Below the pieces are notes generated by a model. It ran no database searches and was not told the DNA's origin. It saw nothing but the letters and a program-made list of their open reading frames with translations. A stretch of DNA of 64,000 bases from Halomontanus rarus. Lineage in GTDB: Archaea; Halobacteriota; Halobacteria; Halobacteriales; Natrialbaceae. The DNA is taken from positions 682,001 to 746,000 of the forward strand of contig NZ_CP071597.1 of assembly GCF_017357405.1 (NCBI RefSeq), given 5' to 3'. The position numbers and the translations under genes are program-made. Below are positions 14,852-22,770 of the stretch, piece after piece (positions within the stretch are counted from its first letter, which is position 1; each line of letters begins with the position of its first letter).

Positions 14852-16122
14852 CCGACAGACAGGCTCTCGTCAAGACGCTGGACTTCCAACTCGACATCCA
14901 GAGTGACAACGAGAGCCTGCTGTACGACGCCACGCTCGAAGCCCGGTCGGTGTACAACGAAACCATTCGGCTCGCCAAGCAAGGCGTGGACTGGGACGCG
15001 ATTCCCGACCGCGTGGCCGACGACGCCGACCTCGTGAAGAATACGACTCAGCGCGTCGTCGCCAAAGCACTCGGCGCGATGGAGAACTACTACGAGTACG
15101 ACGACTTCAGCCAGCCGAGCCACACCAAAGACGGTGCGTACCCGCTTCGCGCGAACTACGAGGAAGGGTACAACCTGTCGCTCACCGACGACGGTGACGT
15201 GGCGTTCCGAATCAGTGCGAAGCCGTACAACCACGTCAAAGGTGTACTCAAAGGGAGTGACGTCCACCTCAACATTCTCAAGACTGCGCTCACGAGTGAC
15301 GAGTGGAAAATTGGGACGGCTGAAGCCCTGTTCCACAACGACAACCCCGAGTTGCACGTCAACGTCACCAACACCGAGCAAACCGTTCGAGACAAGCAGG
15401 ACTCGCGGATGGTCATCGGTGTGGACGTGAACGAAGACAACGTGGCCCTCACCGCTCTGTCCGAAGACGGGGTTGAGGACACGCTGGTCATCGACTTCCC
15501 CGAAATTAAGTTCGAGCGACACCGCTACTTCACGATGCGAAAGCGCGTTCAGAACGCGGGAAAAGACAGCATACACGACACGCTGGAAGGGCGTGAGGAA
15601 CGGTTCGTCCGTGACCGACTCCACAAGGTGTCTCGGCATATCGTGGAGTGGAGCCAGCAGTTCGAGATGCCGTGCATCGTCTTTGAAGACCTCAAAGAGA
15701 TACGCGACAGTATCGACTACGGCACGCGGATGAACCGACGCTTGCACCACCTCCCCTTCCGCGCCCTACAGTTCTATACGTCGTACAAGGCGTCGTTCGA
15801 GGGAATTCCGACCACGTGGATTAACCCCGAGTACACGAGTCAACGGTGTCCACTCTGTGAGCATACGGAGCGTGCGAACCGCAACAAGAAACGGTTCAAG
15901 TGTCGGTCGTGCGGTCATCAAGACCACAGCGACCGTGGTGCAAGCGTCAACATCGCCGTGAAAGGCGTGAAGAAACTCAATTGGAATGTGCCTGCTCTCA
16001 ACAGCCTTCCCGTTGTTCGGAAGGTGCGACGGCAGGCATCGGGGGCCGTGGACGCCCCGACCGTGACCCACGACACCGCTATAGGCTATCAGACTGATGG
16101 TGTCGCGGGAGTGTCCGACTAA
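14848..16122 (+). CDS. tnpB: TnpB RNA-guided endonuclease of the IS200/IS605 element
   Basis: A 424-residue TnpB that appears intact. The split RuvC site is complete: Asp193 in MVIGVDVNEDN, Glu280 in CIVFEDLKEIRD and Asp362 in HQDHSDRGASVNIA. A four-cysteine zinc ribbon sits between the last two (CPLCEHTERANRNKKRFKC, then RSCGH). Family members are programmable DNA nucleases guided by an omega RNA made from the element's right end; they help retain the element at donor sites. The start is the ATG overlapping DUF2080. With tnpA broken, this copy may be able to cut but depend on other elements for transposition. Confidence 0.93.
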   Translation: MTDRQALVKTLDFQLDIQSDNESLLYDATLEARSVYNETIRLAKQGVDWDAIPDRVADDADLVKNTTQRVVAKALGAMENYYEYDDFSQPSHTKDGAYPLRANYEEGYNLSLTDDGDVAFRISAKPYNHVKGVLKGSDVHLNILKTALTSDEWKIGTAEALFHNDNPELHVNVTNTEQTVRDKQDSRMVIGVDVNEDNVALTALSEDGVEDTLVIDFPEIKFERHRYFTMRKRVQNAGKDSIHDTLEGREERFVRDRLHKVSRHIVEWSQQFEMPCIVFEDLKEIRDSIDYGTRMNRRLHHLPFRALQFYTSYKASFEGIPTTWINPEYTSQRCPLCEHTERANRNKKRFKCRSCGHQDHSDRGASVNIAVKGVKKLNWNVPALNSLPVVRKVRRQASGAVDAPTVTHDTAIGYQTDGVAGVSD

Positions 16123-16172
16123 ACCACGGGAAGCCTCGGGGCTTGACCCCGAGGCGGTTCACCGCCTCGACA
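15990..16172 (+). ncRNA. Candidate omega RNA of the IS200/IS605 tnpB
   Basis: Known omega RNAs overlap the 3' end of tnpB and run to the right end of the element, with the guide taken from flanking DNA. This position fits and ends in two overlapping hairpins (16134-16154 and 16151-16168). The guide would begin near 16173, at the 3' end of the neighbouring minus-strand gene. The limits are inferred, not seen. Confidence 0.4.
16134..16168 (+). repeat. Right-end palindromes of the IS200/IS605 element
   Basis: The first stem-loop repeats the left-end hairpin exactly (16134-16154). The second (16151-16168) has arms GAGGCGGT and ACCGCCTC around TC and shares the GAGG of the first, so only one of the two can form fully at a time. 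Confidence 0.8.
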
Positions 16173-16174
16173 GC

Positions 16175-16756
16175 CTAACTAATACGATGGACCGTCGTTC
16201 GGAATAGGTTCAATTGTGTACTGAACACCTGCGCGTCGGCTTCGAACGTGTAACCCGTATCGCTCTCGAGTGACTCACGCGTGAATACGACCGTCGTCGA
16301 ATGGACCAGATCCGTCCTGAACTCGGAGCGGACGATATAGCCGAGGTATTCGTCGGGTCGCTCCAGGACGGGAACTGTTTCGCCGTTCGGCAGCCGGAGG
16401 AGTTGGACGACGATTGGCGCCGGAAGCCGATCGACGACTCGAACGGTCAGTCCCGGGCGGTAGTCATCCATGGGGATCAACACTAATTGGGTGGGATCCG
16501 ACCGTTCTCCCGCTACTGAAGACGAGTCCTCGAGAGCGGAAGGCTTCTTCTCGAGCGATGCGGACGAACCGACGTTGCTTGCACCGGCGGCTTCCGTCCC
16601 CTGTTTCGTCGCGTTATCCGAGGAATAGTTCGCTGAAGCGTCTGATTCGTTCGTCCCGTTCGTTCTCCAATCGGTCGTTGCGTATCTGTAGTACATTGTG
16701 TTCGCTCGCGGTGACTCCCGTGTTGGCGCTCGGTATTCACCCACATCTGCCGTCAC
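16175..16756 (-). CDS. Member 3 of a tandem paralogous family; long Ser/Thr-rich N-terminus
   Basis: A 193-residue protein. Its last ~95 residues match the two genes upstream in the same order: a YRPGLTVRVVDRLPAPIVVQ strand pair, VPVLERPDEYLGYIVRSEF, TTVVFTRESLESDTGYTFEA, and the end AQVFSTQLNLFRTTVHRIS. The first ~95 residues are low-complexity (Ser/Thr/Asn/Glu) and lack a signal peptide, so the true start may be ATG 16696 or later. The stop codon touches the right end of the IS200/IS605 element, but the C-terminus keeps the family's S-LNLL-T pattern, so little or nothing was lost. Function unknown. Confidence 0.65.
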   Translation of the reverse strand: MTADVGEYRAPTRESPRANTMYYRYATTDWRTNGTNESDASANYSSDNATKQGTEAAGASNVGSSASLEKKPSALEDSSSVAGERSDPTQLVLIPMDDYRPGLTVRVVDRLPAPIVVQLLRLPNGETVPVLERPDEYLGYIVRSEFRTDLVHSTTVVFTRESLESDTGYTFEADAQVFSTQLNLFRTTVHRIS

Positions 16757-16849
16757 GCCCTCGAGTCACCGTTTGTCGAGGTATCCGGTTCGATGTAATT
16801 GCAAACGAGATCTCCACTGAGGCGTCACGAAAAATGGGCGGCGGGGTCC

Positions 16850-17176
16850 CTATTCGACCGACGTGGTGAGGAGGTTCAGCTGCGAACTGAACATCGACGC
16901 GTCTCCGCCGAGCGTCCCACTGTCACCGGCGCTGATACTCCCGCCACGAACGAACAGGAGGGTCGTTGGAGCCAGCGGACCGCTCTCGGACTCGTACCGG
17001 ATGATGTGGCCGGTGTAGTCGTCCGGCTGAGAGATTTCCGGAACGGTCTCTTCATCGGTCGTCTGTAGAATTCTCACCGTCGTACTCGTCTCGAGTTGTG
17101 CGACGACGTCGAAATTGGATTCGGCTTCGTAATCGTACGAGAACACCAACACCCGTCCTTCCTCTTCTTGTACCAT
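16850..17176 (-). CDS. Member 2 of the tandem paralogous family; minimal domain
   Basis: A 108-residue protein that is essentially the bare family domain: VLVFSYDYEAESNFDVVAQL, TSTTVRILQTTDEETVPEIS, QPDDYTGHIIRYESESGP, TTLLFVRGGSISAGDSGTLG and the ending ASMFSSQLNLLTTSVE. No signal peptide or membrane helix is present, in contrast to member 1, whose gene ends 2 bp upstream. The pattern of alternating short strands suggests a compact beta fold. The close spacing indicates one transcript with member 1. I do not recognise a named family. Confidence 0.7.
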   Translation of the reverse strand: MVQEEEGRVLVFSYDYEAESNFDVVAQLETSTTVRILQTTDEETVPEISQPDDYTGHIIRYESESGPLAPTTLLFVRGGSISAGDSGTLGGDASMFSSQLNLLTTSVE

Positions 17177-17178
17177 TA

Positions 17179-17709
17179 TTAGTCACCTCCGTTCTCGGCG
17201 TCTGTCTCGTTGTCCTCCTCTTCCATGGTCTCGTTGTCCTCCATGGTATCGTCCTCTTCGGTCGCTCCGTCGTCCGATCCGCCACCGTTGAGTGACGTGT
17301 TGAGGAGGTTCAGCTCGGAACTCAGCACCGACGCGTCCTCGCCGATCGTCCCGCTGTCACCGGCGCTCAGACTCTGGTCGCGCGCGAACAGGAACGTCGT
17401 GATCCCCGCTTGCTGGCCGATATCGTACCGGATGACGTGGCCGGTCCATTCGTCGGGCTGGGAGATCTCCGAGACGGGTTCCTCGTCCACCTGTAATATA
17501 TCGACGGTCGTACTCGTCTGGAGGGGTGCGACGACGTCGAAGTCCGCCCCCGGATAGTAATTATTCGCGAAGACTGCTACGCGGCTATCCTGTGCACCGA
17601 CTGTCGCCGTTCCGAAAGTGCCCGTTCCGAGCGCAAGCGCACCCGTCGCGAGGGCGCCCTTCGCCATGAACGAGCGTCTCGAATCGCCTGTCGTTTCTTG
17701 GTCAGTCAT
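17179..17709 (-). CDS. Member 1 of the tandem paralogous family; Tat-exported with acidic tail
   Basis: A 176-residue protein with a twin-arginine signal (DSRRSFMAKGALATGALALG, cleavage probably after GAQ). Next comes the ~95-residue family domain (VAVFANNYYPGADFDVVAPL, TSTTVDILQVDEEPVSEISQ, DEWTGHVIRYDIG, TTFLFARDQSLSAGDSGTIG, ASVLSSELNLLNTSL). The tail is extremely acidic (about 35 residues of Asp/Glu/Asn/Thr/Met). Export by Tat means it folds before leaving the cell. It is the first gene of the three-gene set. The upstream region to 18631 is mostly non-coding. No enzymatic residues stand out; a surface or matrix role is a guess. Confidence 0.8.
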   Translation of the reverse strand: MTDQETTGDSRRSFMAKGALATGALALGTGTFGTATVGAQDSRVAVFANNYYPGADFDVVAPLQTSTTVDILQVDEEPVSEISQPDEWTGHVIRYDIGQQAGITTFLFARDQSLSAGDSGTIGEDASVLSSELNLLNTSLNGGGSDDGATEEDDTMEDNETMEEEDNETDAENGGD

Positions 17710-17958
17710 TTATTCTCATACCCCTGTTAGAGGCGTCGAGACCTTGTCCGGGTCGACGAATAAACGCCAGCGACCGTTTCTTCTCGCATAAATTAATTTA
17801 ATGAGACTGAGGGTATCTGCGAGTGGTGGTTTCCGAGACACGTTCTTTATACGCTATTCGTCGGTTTTAGAGTGAATTGGTCGCTGACAGTTGCACGTTC
17901 GAAAGAGTCTATTTGCGCCCGATTGTCAACTGAACGTCGGCTTCGAGGGCGGCTCCAC

Positions 17959-18216
17959 TCAGTTCGCGTCTGGAAGCAGCGAATTGAGTCGTTCCGACTG
18001 GGAACTAATCACCGAGTAGCCGGTCACCGGATCGGAGGTCCACAGCCCGTCGTAGCCGGCGAGTGCGCGGTAGAAGACGAATGCATGGACAGCACCGGCT
18101 CGTAACAGTCCGTAATCTCGAACGATCGGACAGCGTGATTCGACTCGTCCGTCTCGATTACATCGTCTTTCGAACCAGTCGCGACTGCCAAACGAAACTG
18201 GATCGGTAATTGCCAC
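17959..18216 (-). CDS. Doubtful 85-aa reading frame in a long intergenic stretch
   Basis: The 17710-18631 interval is about 920 bp without a convincing gene. This frame is the only one with protein-like composition: its second half (DYGLLRAGAVHAFVFYRALA, GYDGLWTSDPVTGYSVIS) has plausible helices and aromatic spacing. A competing frame (18024-18218) overlaps it out of phase. It could be a small conserved protein or the remnant of a larger gene. I cannot name it, and the start is uncertain. Confidence 0.3.
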   Translation of the reverse strand: MAITDPVSFGSRDWFERRCNRDGRVESRCPIVRDYGLLRAGAVHAFVFYRALAGYDGLWTSDPVTGYSVISSQSERLNSLLPDAN

Positions 18217-18597
18217 ATTCCGGGCGAACGATCCGAACGTGAACAGGTAAGAATACGTCGCGGTCGGTGCGCGTGTTCCGACGACAGTCAGGTGGTGAGA
18301 GACGAACTACGATCGACGAGCGATCACTCGTTCGATCGAACCTGTGCAGCTCCGGCCGCGTGTTGCGCGACCCGCTTACTGTCAGGGCTAACGACCGTCG
18401 ATCCCGACCCTGAACTGTTCTGGACGTTCGTCGTGTCGAGACGATCCCATCGATAAAGCCGCCGTGTACTGGACCAAAGTCGGACACCCGTCGCGACATA
18501 TATTGGTCGAAGAAAGTCGACGTTTGAACCGGTAACTTGCGGAGTAGGGAACCGGACTACGGGACAATTGCTCGGTGAATTGCAACCGGTACTGGTC

Positions 18598-18607
18598 TTT
18601 ATTATTA
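18598..18607 (+). promoter_or_regulatory. TATA-like element for the 18632 gene
   Basis: TTTATTATTA lies about 30 bp upstream of the ATG at 18632, the spacing expected for a leaderless or near-leaderless haloarchaeal transcript. It supports ATG 18632 over the in-frame start at 18575. Confidence 0.45.
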
Positions 18608-18631
18608 CCGGTCCTGAAACCGTCTTCGACC

Positions 18632-20476
18632 ATGGGAACACGTGACAATGGCGATCGACCGACCGCTCGAGGAGTTCGTCGCAGGCGCTTCATGCGAGTC
18701 GCAGTGGCCGGGACTGGGCTACTAGGGATCAGCGGACGATCACTGGCCCAGGAGGGGGCGGACGATAGTGACGAGAGCGGAATCGCCGACGCTCGACTCC
18801 TGTCGGGTCGCGACGCCGAGACGGACGTACTGTACACCTACCGCAAGCGACGTGCGCTCGAGGTGCTCCTGTCCGATCCCGAGGTCCACGCCATCGCCGA
18901 AGACATGATCTCGAGTTACGAGGCGTACGATCCGTACACGAATGGTCTCGACGCGGTCAGCGTTCAGGGCAGTCCGAGCGTCGAGATTGAGGGTAGCATC
19001 GACGAAGGCGCGTTCGACGTGACGGCAGTCGATAGACAGGTCGCCTACGGACTCGTCGACCGGGAGACGGACGAGCTCGTCGCGTTGACGATCACCGACC
19101 CCCAGGATATCTCTTGGCGGGCCTGGGAGACGAACGAACTCGAGGAAGCACAGCTCCGTCGGGTGTTCGAAGACTCTCGCGTTCAGGAATTCGTCGACGA
19201 CGACGACTGGTTCCCGCTGTTTACGATCGCCGAGTCGATTACTTCCGCCAGGGGGATCGCCCACGGAAGCGTGAATCCGATCGTTCTGTTCGTCGACGGA
19301 TCCGATTCGATCGCCGCCGTGGTCGCCTATTTAGACGTTCGAGAAGACGACGTCGGCGAAGTGATCGACGTGAGCAGGGTGGAGCAATTCGTCGAGGTCC
19401 CGCCACACGAACTGGCCGCTTCCCTCGTCCCTTCGGACGACACCGCCCTGGAAGCCGTCTCGGAGGTCCCGTTCGAGCAGCGACCGTGGTACACCGCGAG
19501 CGATGGCGTTCACCGGAGCGAGGATCCGCCAGCGTCGTTCGAACAGTCCGGATGGACCATCGAGTGGGAACCACCGGACCGACACGGCGTCGAGATTACT
19601 GCCTCGTACCGGGGGAGTCCCGTGTTTGCAAACATAGATTCGCCTGTGATCTACACGGGATACGGCCTTTCGGAACGTGGCGACGAGAGTACATTGGAGT
19701 GGTTCTTTCCGAACGGGGAACCCGTATTCAGTGGGGAGATGCTCCTCTGGGACGTTCACAGCACCGAGTTCGGCGGTCCAGGGCCGCTCGGTGTGATCGA
19801 CTATCCCGCAGACGCCACTCTGCCGGAGGGGTTTCGGTTTCGATCCCACTATCAGACCGGGTCCCAAGAACCCGAGAGTCAGGACCATCACTCCGGGTAC
19901 CGGTTCGGACAATCCAGCAACGAGATCTCCTACGATTTCTGGGCGGACGGGACAGTTATGCCGGTCTGGCGACGACAGGGACCCGGATTTGTCACCGAGT
20001 ATGTGTTCGCCGAAACCAGCGACGAGGAAACCGAAAACAGCGTCGCTCAGGACACGATCTCGACGGTCGCGATGGATGTCACCCCGGGAACGACAGACGG
20101 TGTCGAGGTGAGGATCTTCGACGGAACCGAGTGGACGACGCCTGAGACGGAGTTTTATCAGGTCGGGGAGCCGGGAATGGTCGTTCGGTTAACCAACCCT
20201 GACGGTCCGGAGGCGATCGATCTGCCGCTCGACAGAGATACAGAAGTGGTCGTCGTCCGTCGGAGTGCTGGGGAATTTCCCGGTCAACAGCGGCTGGAAA
20301 ATCCGTCAGTAGAGTCTGCGTTCTATCATCCGGCTCAATATATCGGCAATGAAGCGATCCAAGGGGAACGTCTCGTCGTCTGGCTCTTGTTAGCAGGTGT
20401 GTCGCGGGAAGTGTCCCATCCGACTGGCAGCACGTCGCTCGTCACTCACGGCACGATAAATCTGTCCGGATATTAA
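18632..20476 (+). CDS. Tat-exported 614-aa protein, possibly copper amine oxidase-like
   Basis: I choose ATG 18632 because it gives a proper signal with a twin-arginine-like region (GVRRRRFMRVAVAGTGLLGI, ending SLAQ) and a TATA element 30 bp ahead. After cleavage there are two alpha/beta domains (about 45-140 with TYRKRRALEVLLSDPEVHAI; about 150-290 with NPIVLFVDGSDSIAAVVAYL). A large beta-rich region follows (about 320-600), opening SGWTIEWEPPDRHGVEITAS and containing GPLGVIDYP and HYQTGSQEPESQDHHSGY. The two small N-terminal domains and the W-x-W-x-P-x-x-x-x-G start of the beta region recall copper amine oxidases, and clustered histidines occur near residue 430. I do not see the Thr-x-x-Asn-Tyr(Asp/Glu) topaquinone motif, so it may be a catalytically different relative. 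Confidence 0.6.
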   Translation: MGTRDNGDRPTARGVRRRRFMRVAVAGTGLLGISGRSLAQEGADDSDESGIADARLLSGRDAETDVLYTYRKRRALEVLLSDPEVHAIAEDMISSYEAYDPYTNGLDAVSVQGSPSVEIEGSIDEGAFDVTAVDRQVAYGLVDRETDELVALTITDPQDISWRAWETNELEEAQLRRVFEDSRVQEFVDDDDWFPLFTIAESITSARGIAHGSVNPIVLFVDGSDSIAAVVAYLDVREDDVGEVIDVSRVEQFVEVPPHELAASLVPSDDTALEAVSEVPFEQRPWYTASDGVHRSEDPPASFEQSGWTIEWEPPDRHGVEITASYRGSPVFANIDSPVIYTGYGLSERGDESTLEWFFPNGEPVFSGEMLLWDVHSTEFGGPGPLGVIDYPADATLPEGFRFRSHYQTGSQEPESQDHHSGYRFGQSSNEISYDFWADGTVMPVWRRQGPGFVTEYVFAETSDEETENSVAQDTISTVAMDVTPGTTDGVEVRIFDGTEWTTPETEFYQVGEPGMVVRLTNPDGPEAIDLPLDRDTEVVVVRRSAGEFPGQQRLENPSVESAFYHPAQYIGNEAIQGERLVVWLLLAGVSREVSHPTGSTSLVTHGTINLSGY

Positions 20477-20544
20477 ACGACCCGTGATGATGATAACTGG
20501 GACGTTTTTCTCTGTGGAAACTCCCGCCGTGGGAGTCTCGAGGC

Positions 20545-21633
20545 TCAGTCCTCGCTCTCGTAGGGGTCGCCGACCGAGGAGGGGACTTGCGTCTTCCCCC
20601 AGCCGGTGAGGACGACGATGACGACCACGTACGGGAGCAGTCCCAGCAGTTTGGGAGAGGCGTCGATGTTGAGCGTCTGGAGCTGTCCTTGCAGCATGTC
20701 GACCCCGCCGAACAGGAGCGCCGCGGCGGCCGCGCCGATCGGGTTGTAGTTGCCGAACAGGTAGGCGACGATGCCGAGCCAGCCGCGACCGTCGACCATC
20801 GTCTGTCCGGTCCCGACGAACGACGAACTGTGTGCGAGAAGCACCGCGCCGCCGAGTCCCGCCAGCGCGCCGGAGAAGATCACCGTCGCGTAGCGAACGC
20901 GGTTGACGTCGATGCCGGCGGTGTCGAGCGCCTCCGGATTGTCGCCGGCCGCCTGAATCCAGTACCCGTACCTGGTCCGGTAGAGGAACACCCACGACCC
21001 GATCACGACGAGGACGGTCAGCCACACGAGCGGCGATTGATCGAAGACGATCCGTCCGAGATAGGGAATCTCGCTGGCTCCCGGGACCGTGACCCTCCCG
21101 ACGCCGGGCATTCGTGGACTGTTTCTGGAATCCCAGATGATGGCCGCCGTGAACGGCACGAGGCCGAGCCCGATGAACCAGACTCCCAGCCCGGCCACGA
21201 TCTGATCCGCCTTGTAGCGGATCAACAACACGGCGAAGAGCACGGTCAACCCCGTCGTGAGCAGCACCGAAACGCCGATCCCGATCCAGGCGTGGACCGC
21301 GCCGCCGGCGCCGACGAAGTACGTCGCCGCGGCGGCGAAGAAGGCGCCGAAGATCATGAACCCCTCGAGGCCGATGTTGAACACGCCGCTTTTCTCCGCG
21401 TACAGCCCGCCGATCGCCGCGAGCGTGATGGGGGCCGCCAGCTCCATCGATCGGGCGACGTAACCCGGCGTGAAGATCCGGCGGAGGGTGTCGAGGCCGT
21501 CGGCGACGACCCGCTCGAGCGCGGAGATGGGGACACCGAACGCGACCGTCGCAACTGCAGCGAGGACGATCACCACGACGACGGCGAGACCGGCGAGCTG
21601 GACGCCTCTGCGGGCGTACCCGGAAACGCTCAT
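20545..21633 (-). CDS. ABC transporter permease, BMP/nucleoside type (NupQ-like)
   Basis: A 362-residue polytopic permease with roughly nine hydrophobic segments, beginning LAGLAVVVVIVLAAVATVAF. It contains the BPD_transp_2 family pattern ITLAAIGGLYAEKSGVFNIG followed by LEGFMIFGAFFAAAATYFVG, and the late IGAAAAALLFGGVDMLQGQL. This branch includes the inner-membrane subunits of the bacterial NupNOPQ and RnsBACD nucleoside importers. It overlaps the upstream permease by 4 bp and is the last gene of the operon BMP, ATPase, permease, permease. Substrate is most likely a nucleoside or purine-like compound, based on family only. Confidence 0.92.
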   Translation of the reverse strand: MSVSGYARRGVQLAGLAVVVVIVLAAVATVAFGVPISALERVVADGLDTLRRIFTPGYVARSMELAAPITLAAIGGLYAEKSGVFNIGLEGFMIFGAFFAAAATYFVGAGGAVHAWIGIGVSVLLTTGLTVLFAVLLIRYKADQIVAGLGVWFIGLGLVPFTAAIIWDSRNSPRMPGVGRVTVPGASEIPYLGRIVFDQSPLVWLTVLVVIGSWVFLYRTRYGYWIQAAGDNPEALDTAGIDVNRVRYATVIFSGALAGLGGAVLLAHSSSFVGTGQTMVDGRGWLGIVAYLFGNYNPIGAAAAALLFGGVDMLQGQLQTLNIDASPKLLGLLPYVVVIVVLTGWGKTQVPSSVGDPYESED

Positions 21634-22769
21634 TCGTCGTCACCTCCGAGACCGGCCCGCTCGGCGGCCATTCGGAACAGTTCCGGGGCGGCCACGAAGA
21701 CGATGACGATGCCGACGATGCCGTCGATCAACTGGACGGGGACGTCGCTGTAGGTTTGCACGTACGAGCCCGACGAGTTGAGCCCGCCGAACAGCAGTCC
21801 CGCCGGAATCACGCCGACGGGGTTGTTCGCCGCGAGCAGGCTGACGGCGATCGCGTCGTAGCCGTACGTGTGGATGCTCGCCGGTTCGATGAACGAGCCC
21901 TGAAACATGATGACGTAGAGCGCGCTGGCGAGTCCGGCGACCGCCCCGGAGAAGGTCATGGTCGTGACGATCGTCCGCTTCGCATCGACGCCGGAGTACA
22001 CCGCCGCGGACGCCTGGTAGCCGCTGGTCACCATGTCGTAGCCGGATCTCGTCTGCGCCATGACGATGGCGACGACCGCGACGAGGGCGAGCGTGAGGAG
22101 AACGCCGACGATCGAGAACCCCGAGTCGCCGAAGACGATCGGCGGCAGTCCGACGTTCTCCGGGAGCGATTCGGTTCGCACGTTCGTCGACCCTTCAGCC
22201 CGGAACGGGTTCGTCACCAGCCAGCTGACGACGCCGATCGCGATGAAGTTCAACATGATCGTCGTGATGATCTCGTTCGCGTCGGCGTACGCTTTCAAGA
22301 CGCCGGGAAGTGCACCGTACAGTCCGCCGCCGACGGCCGCGGCGACCGTCCCGACGAGCATCAATCCGATCCCGCCGACGGTCCCGGTCGGCAGTAGCGG
22401 GGCCGTCCAGAGGATCGACATCGTGCAGAAAATACCGCCGACGATGAACTGCCCCTGAACGCCGATGTTGAACACGCCGGCTCTGAACGCGATCGCCACC
22501 GCGACGCCGGTCACGATGAAAAACGTCGAGAACCGCAGCGTCCGCGCCAGAATCCGCTCGCTCCCGACCGAGCCGACGATCAGATTGTTCAGGAAGAGCA
22601 GCGGACTGTAGCCCGAGAGGGCGACGGCGAGTAATCCGATGAAGATCGCCGTGGCGATCGACGCGAGTGCGATCCCGAGTCGTTCCAGCACCGTCGCCTC
22701 GAGCAGGCGGCCCGCCAGACGGTCCACCGTCGAAGGTGCGTCGTCTTCGTCGGTCGAGGGCGAACTCAT
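21630..22769 (-). CDS. ABC transporter permease, BMP/nucleoside type (NupP-like)
   Basis: A 379-residue permease and partner of the next gene: FIVTGVAVAIAFRAGVFNIG, VQGQFIVGGIFCTMSILW, then TTIMLNFIAIGVVSWLVT and YDAIAVSLLAANNPVGVIPA mark the BPD_transp_2 fold. The N-terminus is short and polar (MSSPSTDEDDAPSTVDR). Its start codon lies about 2-4 bp from the left end of the palindromic element at 22771-23204, which separates it from the ATPase gene. In undisturbed operons of this type these two genes normally abut, so its translation may now depend on re-initiation or on a promoter within the element. Confidence 0.92.
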   Translation of the reverse strand: MSSPSTDEDDAPSTVDRLAGRLLEATVLERLGIALASIATAIFIGLLAVALSGYSPLLFLNNLIVGSVGSERILARTLRFSTFFIVTGVAVAIAFRAGVFNIGVQGQFIVGGIFCTMSILWTAPLLPTGTVGGIGLMLVGTVAAAVGGGLYGALPGVLKAYADANEIITTIMLNFIAIGVVSWLVTNPFRAEGSTNVRTESLPENVGLPPIVFGDSGFSIVGVLLTLALVAVVAIVMAQTRSGYDMVTSGYQASAAVYSGVDAKRTIVTTMTFSGAVAGLASALYVIMFQGSFIEPASIHTYGYDAIAVSLLAANNPVGVIPAGLLFGGLNSSGSYVQTYSDVPVQLIDGIVGIVIVFVAAPELFRMAAERAGLGGDDE

Positions 22770-22770
22770 A

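Larger units (their letters stand above)
14140..16172 (+). mobile_element. IS200/IS605-family element with divergent tnpA and tnpB
   Basis: The element holds tnpA (minus strand), a DUF2080 gene and tnpB (plus strand), bounded by the same 21-base hairpin at both ends (14150-14170 and 16134-16154). Each hairpin has an 8-bp stem (arms CCTCGGGG and CCCCGAGG) around CTTGA. Such subterminal palindromes are what TnpA recognises in IS200/IS605 transposition. The right end adds a second, overlapping hairpin (GAGGCGGT, two-base loop, ACCGCCTC; 16151-16168). Exact boundaries are not defined by target duplications, since this family makes none. The right end stops at the 3' end of the 16175 gene. Confidence 0.85.

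Noticed and set aside
14074..15750. 558-residue minus-strand reading frame
   Set aside because: It is the antisense shadow of tnpB and DUF2080; its composition is Val/Arg-rich without motifs.
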